Assembly (NCBI GenBank): GCA_028687395.1
Contig: JAQUAE010000144.1
Coordinates: 1-5,558, forward strand
DNA length: 5,558 nt
Direction: 5' to 3'
Source of the DNA: Anaerolineales bacterium
GTDB taxonomy: Bacteria; Chloroflexota; Anaerolineae; Anaerolineales; UBA4823
Shown piece after piece: positions 1 through 4,112 of the stretch (the first letter of the stretch is position 1; every line of letters begins with the position of its first letter). The notes under the pieces are model-generated. The model did not search any database, was not told the origin of the DNA, and worked only from the letters and a program-made list of their open reading frames with translations. The position numbers and the translations under genes are program-made.

Positions 1-671
1 CCGCTGATCCTGATCCGGGCATGAACGGGAAATTCCACCTCTGTCAGGCTGGCCAGGTCAATGTCGTTATTGCGGCCGAAGCGACGGGGGTCTTGACGGA
101 AGAGAGGCAGCATTTTGACAGCCAACTTGAGGAAACCTTTGGGAAACACAGAATAATACAGTTTCTGCGGCTGGAAGGCCGGGCCAAGCTCGGGGAACCG
201 GGCTGGGTCACCTGCGGATGCGAAAGCGCGCACGGCGGCGTTGTGGATGGCGACGTGATCAGGATGGCGGTAACCGCCGATCGGGTCGAAGGTGACCACC
301 ACCTGGGGCTTCTGCTCGCGGATCACCTGGACCACCCGGGCGGTCACTTCTTCGAGGGGCGCCGTAGTTAAAGCCTGGGGATGGTGGTTTTCGGGCTGTC
401 CGGGCATGCCGGAGTCCCGGTAACCCAGGTGTATTACATCAGCCAGTTGCAACACTTTGGCTGCCTCGACCAGTTCGGCCCAACGCAGATCGCCAACTGT
501 GGCGAAAGGGCCAAGGTATTCTGGAGCGACAGAGCCCGCTTCGCCCCGCGTGGCGCAGGCGTACACAACGCTGGCTCCCTGGGCTGCATATTTCGCCAGT
601 GTGCCGCCTACCCCGAACGACTCGTCGTCGGGATGGGCGCCAAAGAAAATGAGTTTTTGCTGTCGTTGCAT
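1..671 (-). CDS. PIG-L/LmbE family deacetylase, MshB/Mca-like (C-terminus outside window)
   Basis: This is a predicted Zn-dependent N-acetyl-glucosaminyl deacetylase of the PIG-L (LmbE) superfamily, probably cytoplasmic. From an ATG at 671, 223 residues are visible and the frame is open through base 3, so the C-terminus is missing. The metal motif AHPDDE lies at residues 12-17 (His13 and Asp16 as likely ligands, Asp15 as general base). A second motif, HPDH at 136-139, supplies the third ligand (His139). The segment GYRDSGMPG (83-91) resembles the mycothiol enzymes MshB and Mca more than generic LmbE proteins. The start at 671 is chosen because AAGGA lies 4 nt upstream (676-680). In-frame ATGs at 692 and 698 are alternatives that would overlap the small frame at 685-867. 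The substrate cannot be assigned: a thiol precursor or conjugate, or another GlcNAc-type sugar, is possible. Family assignment is firm; the MshB/Mca subtype is inference. Confidence 0.93.
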   Translation of the reverse strand, partial: MQRQQKLIFFGAHPDDESFGVGGTLAKYAAQGASVVYACATRGEAGSVAPEYLGPFATVGDLRWAELVEAAKVLQLADVIHLGYRDSGMPGQPENHHPQALTTAPLEEVTARVVQVIREQKPQVVVTFDPIGGYRHPDHVAIHNAAVRAFASAGDPARFPELGPAFQPQKLYYSVFPKGFLKLAVKMLPLFRQDPRRFGRNNDIDLASLTEVEFPVHARIRIS

Positions 672-684
672 AAATTCCTTCAGT

Positions 685-867
685 TTAAGCATTTCCATTC
701 TTCCATTTTCCTAGCCCACTGAGCAAAATCTCTCTCGCCCGATGAGTGGAAGCAGTCAGAACATAGGCCAGTTTATGGTTTCTGTGCAACGACGATTTCC
801 ATCGGTAATCCCAGAGCGGCAACTGCGTGGCATCCAGGGTGCGAAAATGCGTTACATTCTGTGACAT
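685..867 (-). CDS. Doubtful small hypothetical protein (60 aa)
   Basis: An ATG-to-TAA frame of 60 codons fills the space between the lipocalin-like gene (stop at 883) and the deacetylase. It is basic and polar, with no membrane segment, signal peptide or recognised motif. In favour: it lies on the operon strand, starts 15 nt after the preceding stop, and ends just before the deacetylase start at 671, as an operon member would. Against: the bases before its ATG are a C-run (AACAACCCCC) with no ribosome binding site, and I recognise no family. It could be a real lineage-specific small protein, a decayed remnant, or chance. Confidence 0.3.
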   Translation of the reverse strand: MSQNVTHFRTLDATQLPLWDYRWKSSLHRNHKLAYVLTASTHRAREILLSGLGKWKNGNA

Positions 868-882
868 GGGGGTTGTTTGGGT

Positions 883-1938
883 TCAATTCAATAACATGAA
901 TTCATAAAGTGCTGGACCGTGTTCCACAGCCTGGGTTTCAGCCAGCTTCACATCCAGTTCCATCTCCGCATTAAAACGGAAGTAATACGGGTTGGCTATC
1001 AAGCGGATCAGTCGCTGCTTCCAGCGGGGCATGCTTTCCAACAGGCTGAAGGTGTCAATCAGGCGCGGCTGACGCAACTTAACGTGAACTGTGCCTGCGC
1101 TTGCTTGCCAGTGAAAATCCAACGAGCGGGGGTAGCTTTTGCCACTCGGATGATCCTGAAAATCGGCTGTTTTCAAAGTGAGCGACTGTCCTTTGTCGAC
1201 CAGAACGCGATCTTTATCAGCCAACATAAAGATTGGAATTTTCTGCCTTCCGTGGCTCCGCCCGGTTTCGATTTCGACAAAGATGACAGTGAAATCGCCA
1301 ACGTGCGCCCGCCCCCAGTACCAGTGTGAGATGACCCGCTCCAAGCCTAAATTGCCCCAGTTGTGGTCGTGATAGCCAGTTCCCTTTACCGAGTGGGTTT
1401 TTCCATCATAGGTCAGGGTACCCTCGACCTGTCCGTAGGGGATCGGCACCAGCCAGGCGAAATAGCGGGATAGCGCCTCGTCAAAGTAAGTTTTGCCTGC
1501 GCCAGGCCGCCAGGAAGGAGCCTGGCCTGTGAATACCAGGTCAGCCGCCAATTCTTTGCCTTCCGCGTGAAGTTCGTAGTGGCGCAGGTCGCCCTGCACC
1601 CAGCTCGACCCGATATTCACCTTACAACGATCCGGAGCGGCTTTGAACTGGTCGGCGGGATAGAGTAACGGAGTGGCGCCAAGTTTTGATCCGTCTGGGC
1701 GCGTGATGGTCAGTGTGATCACCGGGGTTAGCGGGTCGTTCCGTTGCCGCAAAGGTTTGGTGGCGTATACAATCACCGCTGTAGAACCATCGTCCAGCCA
1801 TGCGTCAAAATACCACCACTCAAAAGTACCCGGGGCAGCGTCTGTACGCAGGCCATCTTCCCAGGCGGCAGGTTCAATGGCCAATCTATCCCGCCGAAGA
1901 AAGTCGTTTCCATCCGCGAATATTATTTGTTTTGCCAT
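883..1938 (-). CDS. CrtC/AttH lipocalin-like domain protein (carotenoid 1,2-hydratase-like)
   Basis: This 351-residue protein has the two-lipocalin architecture of the CrtC/AttH family (hydroxyneurosporene synthase-like, carotenoid 1,2-hydratase). The family's EWWYFD signature lies at residues 40-45, followed by an acidic DDGS turn. The second hallmark, GTGYHDHNWGN, is at 186-196. Alternating beta-strand sequence and many Trp/Tyr residues fit a beta-barrel that holds a hydrophobic ligand. No signal peptide or transmembrane helix is visible. Its ATG directly follows the TAG of the ArsA-like gene, and GGTGAG (1942-1947) sits 3 nt before it within the upstream gene's last codons, so translation is probably coupled. 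Known relatives hydrate carotenoid end groups, but many bacterial members are uncharacterised and no carotenoid gene is visible here. The family call is solid; the enzymatic role is open. Confidence 0.88.
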   Translation of the reverse strand: MAKQIIFADGNDFLRRDRLAIEPAAWEDGLRTDAAPGTFEWWYFDAWLDDGSTAVIVYATKPLRQRNDPLTPVITLTITRPDGSKLGATPLLYPADQFKAAPDRCKVNIGSSWVQGDLRHYELHAEGKELAADLVFTGQAPSWRPGAGKTYFDEALSRYFAWLVPIPYGQVEGTLTYDGKTHSVKGTGYHDHNWGNLGLERVISHWYWGRAHVGDFTVIFVEIETGRSHGRQKIPIFMLADKDRVLVDKGQSLTLKTADFQDHPSGKSYPRSLDFHWQASAGTVHVKLRQPRLIDTFSLLESMPRWKQRLIRLIANPYYFRFNAEMELDVKLAETQAVEHGPALYEFMLLN

Positions 1939-2859
1939 CTACTCACCGTAAAGCATCTCACCCACCTGGCGCAGGGTGGAAAGTTCCGATACATCCCGAT
2001 CCAACAGGGGCAAGCGCGACATGATCAGCTTGCCGAAGCGCTCTTCGATCTCTGCGAGATAGAGCTTTTGCACGCGCGCCCTGGCGGCCAGAAAGCGGTT
2101 GCCCTCAATAACTTCCGGCAATATATATTGATTGACTACCAAAGCTTGAACCGGGATGCCCAGGCGGTCGAGCCCCGTGATGGCGCTGTGGGTTTCCTCA
2201 ATGGGCAATCGTTCCGGCAGCAACACGAGGTTGAAGATTGTGGAAACCCGATCCCGCATGACATTTAAGGCGTTCTCATACCGGTGCTTATCGCGCTCCA
2301 GGTCCTCAAACGAGTTCTCATCCATGTCCATTAGCTCGGCCAGTTTCTGGCCCTCCTGGATCTGTTTTTGCAGGAAACCAGCCCAGTCGAAGGGCATGGC
2401 CAGTTCCCGCAGGGTCTTGCCGGTGGGAGCTGTGTCGAAGACGATCACGTCGCTATCGGGTTCATCCAGAAATGTGACGAACTGGTCGAAAGTGGCCATT
2501 TCCTCGGCACAGGGGGTACTGATGACATCCCCGCCAAAGGTCCCCGTCATCTGGCCCATTACGCTATTCAGGCGGTTTTGGAAAACGCCTTTGGCGTCGT
2601 TAGGGTTGATGTTGAGCCCGCACAGGTTGGGCACGTGGCGGATGGGGATGCGAGCTTCGCCGCCGATTTTCTGGCCAAACATGGCGGACAGGCTCACGGT
2701 TGGATCGGTTGAGACAATGGTGGTCTTGTAGTTGTGATCGGCAAACCACACTGCTGTTGCAGTAGCCAGAGTGGTCTTACCAACGCCCCCTTTACCGCCG
2801 AAGAACAGGTACTTCGTCGTCCCATTGGGGGTAGTGAGTTGCTTGAGATCTTTATTCAT
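1939..2859 (-). CDS. arsA: ArsA/GET3-family ATPase, single domain
   Basis: This 306-residue protein is a P-loop ATPase of the ArsA/GET3 (anion-transporting ATPase) branch of the SIMIBI class, expected to be cytoplasmic and to act as a dimer. The deviant Walker A motif GGKGGVGKTT is at residues 21-30, switch I STDPTVS at 50-56, switch II DTAPTGKT at 142-149, and the adenine-contacting Asn-Gln pair at 243-244. Cys117 in TPCAEEMATFDQF aligns with the position of arsenite-binding Cys113 of E. coli ArsA; no counterpart of Cys172 is seen. Two family positions differ from the usual STDPAHS and DTAPTGHT (His to Val, His to Lys). The length matches one half of the duplicated E. coli ArsA. The start overlaps the upstream stop by 8 bp, with AAGGAG (2870-2875) 10 nt upstream. 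Its neighbour is ArsD-like, but no pump is visible. It could handle metalloids or another cargo. Confidence 0.93.
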   Translation of the reverse strand: MNKDLKQLTTPNGTTKYLFFGGKGGVGKTTLATATAVWFADHNYKTTIVSTDPTVSLSAMFGQKIGGEARIPIRHVPNLCGLNINPNDAKGVFQNRLNSVMGQMTGTFGGDVISTPCAEEMATFDQFVTFLDEPDSDVIVFDTAPTGKTLRELAMPFDWAGFLQKQIQEGQKLAELMDMDENSFEDLERDKHRYENALNVMRDRVSTIFNLVLLPERLPIEETHSAITGLDRLGIPVQALVVNQYILPEVIEGNRFLAARARVQKLYLAEIEERFGKLIMSRLPLLDRDVSELSTLRQVGEMLYGE

Positions 2860-3226
2860 TTTCCTTTTTCTCCTTGATTATCTGCGCTTCCACAATCGGA
2901 AGCAGTGCAGTTTTAATTGATTCGATATTGACGGGGATGCCAGTCGATGCAGCATTCCCATTAACCAGGACCGCCGGCAGGGGCATTTGACCGCTGTTGG
3001 CGCTTTGAAACCATTGTGCAATCAGGCTGCGCGGTACCGCACCATACATCGCCGATGACGCGGATATCTCCTTGACCTGGGCAACCACACCCGTATCAGC
3101 GATCGCTTGCGCCACGGCCTGGCGGGCTTGCTCGTCGAAAGGCGCCATGCCGGGAATACAACAACTGCCAGTGATGATGGTCACCGTCAGCATCTTGGGG
3201 TCTTTGCGAAGAAAGTTGATTGGCAT
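2852..3226 (-). CDS. ArsD-like / thioredoxin-fold small protein with Cys-Cys pair
   Basis: This 124-residue protein is probably cytoplasmic. Ser-Cys-Cys at residues 21-23 follows the first beta-strand, and a LPAVLVNG strand at 83-90 resembles the cis-Pro strand of thioredoxin folds. ArsD, the metallochaperone that hands As(III)/Sb(III) to ArsA, has the same layout: an N-terminal Cys-Cys dyad and a PLxLVDG-type strand. ArsD's third conserved cysteine (five residues after the dyad) is absent here. The gene overlaps the ArsA-like gene by 8 bp, which strongly supports partnership with that ATPase. The chosen ATG at 3226 has GGAGA (3236-3240) 9 nt upstream. Met12 is a possible later start that would put the cysteines at 11-12, like ArsD, but it lacks a ribosome site. 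The C-terminal tail (KEKKENE) is highly charged. The ArsD relation is inference from fold pattern and context; a redox or other chaperone role is the alternative. Confidence 0.7.
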   Translation of the reverse strand: MPINFLRKDPKMLTVTIITGSCCIPGMAPFDEQARQAVAQAIADTGVVAQVKEISASSAMYGAVPRSLIAQWFQSANSGQMPLPAVLVNGNAASTGIPVNIESIKTALLPIVEAQIIKEKKENE

Positions 3227-3285
3227 AGTTCATCGTCTCCTTTTGTTTGTCTTATACATTATTTGTAAATGCGAAATATATATCC

Positions 3286-3316
3286 AAAAAAAGAGCTAAA
3301 TTACAGGGGTTGCTCT
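3286..3316 (-). terminator. Possible weak terminator/attenuator between marR and the arsDA-like genes
   Basis: On the minus strand, AGAGC at the end of the regulator gene can pair with GCTCT 15 nt later, immediately followed by a run of T (A-run at 3286-3292 on the plus strand). The 5-bp stem with a long loop is weak. The upstream AGAGC can instead pair in a competing hairpin, GTTGCT-CAG-AGCAAC. This may cause partial termination after the regulator, or may be chance. Confidence 0.3.
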
Positions 3317-3774
3317 GAGCAACAGAGGTTACGAACTTTAGCGATGGAATGCGTGATCGTTTCCAGGGCATGCAATACAGCCGGGCGCTCCTCTCTGGGC
3401 ATCTCGCCCAATACTTGCTTGAAGAATTCCTGTAATTCTTGCTCCAGGGCCTCTTGCACCTGCCTGCCCTGGCTGGTCAGCCCAACCTGCACCACCCGCC
3501 GGTCTTCCTCGTCGGGCTCGCGCCAGACAAGCTTGTTGTGGACGAGCTGGTCGACCATGCGGGTCATGGTGCTGCTGGCCAGCCCCATCGCCTCGCTCAA
3601 CTTGTTCATACTGACCGTCCCTTTTCCAGGGAGAGCGAGCAGTGTGTAACCCTGGGAGGTCGTCACCCCATGCCGGGCCAGACAGGCCTGGCTACACAGC
3701 TCATAGTTGCGCATGAGCTGATAGAGTTGTCGTTGTAAATGTAAGGCGAAGGAATTCCTGAGTTCGACCTGCAT
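3301..3774 (-). CDS. MarR-family transcriptional regulator with two cysteine pairs
   Basis: This 157-residue protein has the MarR winged-helix layout: an N-terminal dimerisation helix (about residues 5-34), the HTH with recognition helix SSTMTRMVDQL at 67-77, and the wing D88-EEDRR-93 typical of the family, then long C-terminal helices. It should act as a dimeric repressor near its own promoter. Four cysteines occur in two pairs: Cys27 and Cys31 in the first helix, and Cys151-Cys152 at the C-terminus. In MarR dimers these two ends pack together, so the pairs could form a metalloid- or thiol-sensing site (inference). It is the first gene of the run leading to the ArsD/ArsA-like genes, 74 nt upstream of them. 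The ATG at 3774 has GGTGG (3781-3785) 6 nt upstream. It probably controls the operon through the palindrome at 3810-3822. Confidence 0.92.
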   Translation of the reverse strand: MQVELRNSFALHLQRQLYQLMRNYELCSQACLARHGVTTSQGYTLLALPGKGTVSMNKLSEAMGLASSTMTRMVDQLVHNKLVWREPDEEDRRVVQVGLTSQGRQVQEALEQELQEFFKQVLGEMPREERPAVLHALETITHSIAKVRNLCCSEQPL

Positions 3775-3809
3775 CGCTTGCCACCAAGATAGGTTGTAGT
3801 TATGAATAT

Positions 3810-3822
3810 TTGTATATTACAA
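3810..3822. promoter_or_regulatory. Palindromic operator candidate over the -10 element
   Basis: A perfect 5-bp inverted repeat, TTGTA-TAT-TACAA, overlaps the -10 of the regulator promoter and lies in a longer AT-rich, imperfectly symmetric stretch (about 3805-3828). Its size and position are as expected for a MarR-family operator that blocks RNA polymerase. Autoregulation is inferred. Confidence 0.5.
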
Positions 3823-3842
3823 TATTAATCGTGTTTTGTCAA
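3814..3842 (-). promoter_or_regulatory. Sigma-70-type promoter for marR (and probably the operon)
   Basis: On the minus strand, a perfect -35 TTGACA (3837-3842) is separated by 17 bp from a -10 TAATAT (3814-3819). The predicted transcript starts near 3807, giving a leader of roughly 33 nt before the regulator's ATG. Such a near-consensus promoter fits a gene kept off by a repressor. Confidence 0.8.
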
Positions 3843-3903
3843 GGTTTTCTGCAAAATCGCCGCGGTAATTGTCGAAATCCAGGGGAAGCGATTGAAGCGT
3901 TTG

Positions 3904-3972
3904 CTATACAGTTCAGGGGGTCAAATTCGCTGAACAACAACAATTTATCTTGACGCCCCCCTGCATGTATAG
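3904..3972. repeat. Interrupted inverted repeat spanning the tRNA promoter
   Basis: The left arm has CTATACA (3904-3910), CAGGGGG (3914-3920) and TCAA (3921-3924). The right arm has TTGA (3950-3953), CCCCCTG (3957-3963) and TGTATAG (3966-3972). The blocks match as reverse complements in order, with 2-3 nt differences in spacing. The right arm coincides with the tRNA promoter, so the left arm is a promoter-like copy facing the other way. There is no gene in this 215-bp region. Confidence 0.55.
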
Positions 3973-3978
3973 TAAACT
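3950..3978 (+). promoter_or_regulatory. Promoter of tRNA-Asp
   Basis: TTGACG (3950-3955) lies 17 bp from TAAACT (3973-3978), placing the start about 5 nt before the mature tRNA end at 3990. A TATAGT (3968-3973) just upstream could be an alternative -10, but its spacing to TTGACG is only 12 bp. Confidence 0.6.
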
Positions 3979-3989
3979 GTGGGTCGCCA

Positions 3990-4066
3990 GGTCCCGTGGT
4001 GTAGCGGCCAAACATGCGGCCCTGTCAAGGCCGAGATCGCGGGTTCGAATCCCGTCGGGACCGCCA
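3990..4066 (+). tRNA. tRNA-Asp (anticodon GTC)
   Basis: The cloverleaf is complete. The acceptor stem GGTCCCG (3990-3996) pairs with CGGGACC (4056-4062). The anticodon stem CGGCC/GGCCG encloses the loop CTGTCAA, with anticodon GTC at 4024-4026 reading Asp codons GAC/GAU. The T arm carries GGGTTCGAATCCC. The discriminator is G4063 and the 3' CCA (4064-4066) is encoded in the DNA. It is transcribed opposite to every protein gene in the window. Confidence 0.97.
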
Positions 4067-4078
4067 AACCAGGCAATG

Positions 4079-4107
4079 ATGAGGCTATCCTCGCCGGATA
4101 GCCTCAT
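4079..4107. terminator. Hairpin terminator shared by tRNA-Asp and the converging ABC gene
   Basis: A perfect 12-bp stem, ATGAGGCTATCC / GGATAGCCTCAT, closes on a 5-nt loop TCGCC. It lies 12 nt after the tRNA CCA and 5 nt from the stop codon of the opposing ABC transporter gene. The T-tract is weak on both strands (TTGATTC after the hairpin on the plus strand). Its location between convergent genes argues for a bidirectional terminator. Confidence 0.75.
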
Positions 4108-4112
4108 TTGAT

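Noticed and set aside
21..722. Plus-strand frames 21-371 and 381-722
   Set aside because: They are antisense to the PIG-L deacetylase, whose AHPDDE and HPDH motifs establish the minus strand as coding.
1744..2731. Long plus-strand frames opposite the lipocalin and ATPase genes (1744-2268, 2156-2731)
   Set aside because: They run antisense to genes with clear family motifs and tight coupling, and their translations have no recognisable features.
3233..3233. Alternative ATG at 3233 for the ArsD-like gene
   Set aside because: It is out of frame with the real gene, meets a stop after about 40 codons, and lies only about 2 nt from GGAGA.
3913..4107. 64-codon minus-strand frame across the tRNA
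   Set aside because: It is the antisense translation of tRNA-Asp (GPDGIRTRDLGLD-type sequence), a well-known spurious protein that recurs in annotations because tRNAs are conserved.
3990..4107. tRNA-Asp as an integration site of a mobile element
   Set aside because: I found no integrase gene and no direct repeat of the tRNA 3' end in the window, so nothing beyond the tRNA itself supports it.
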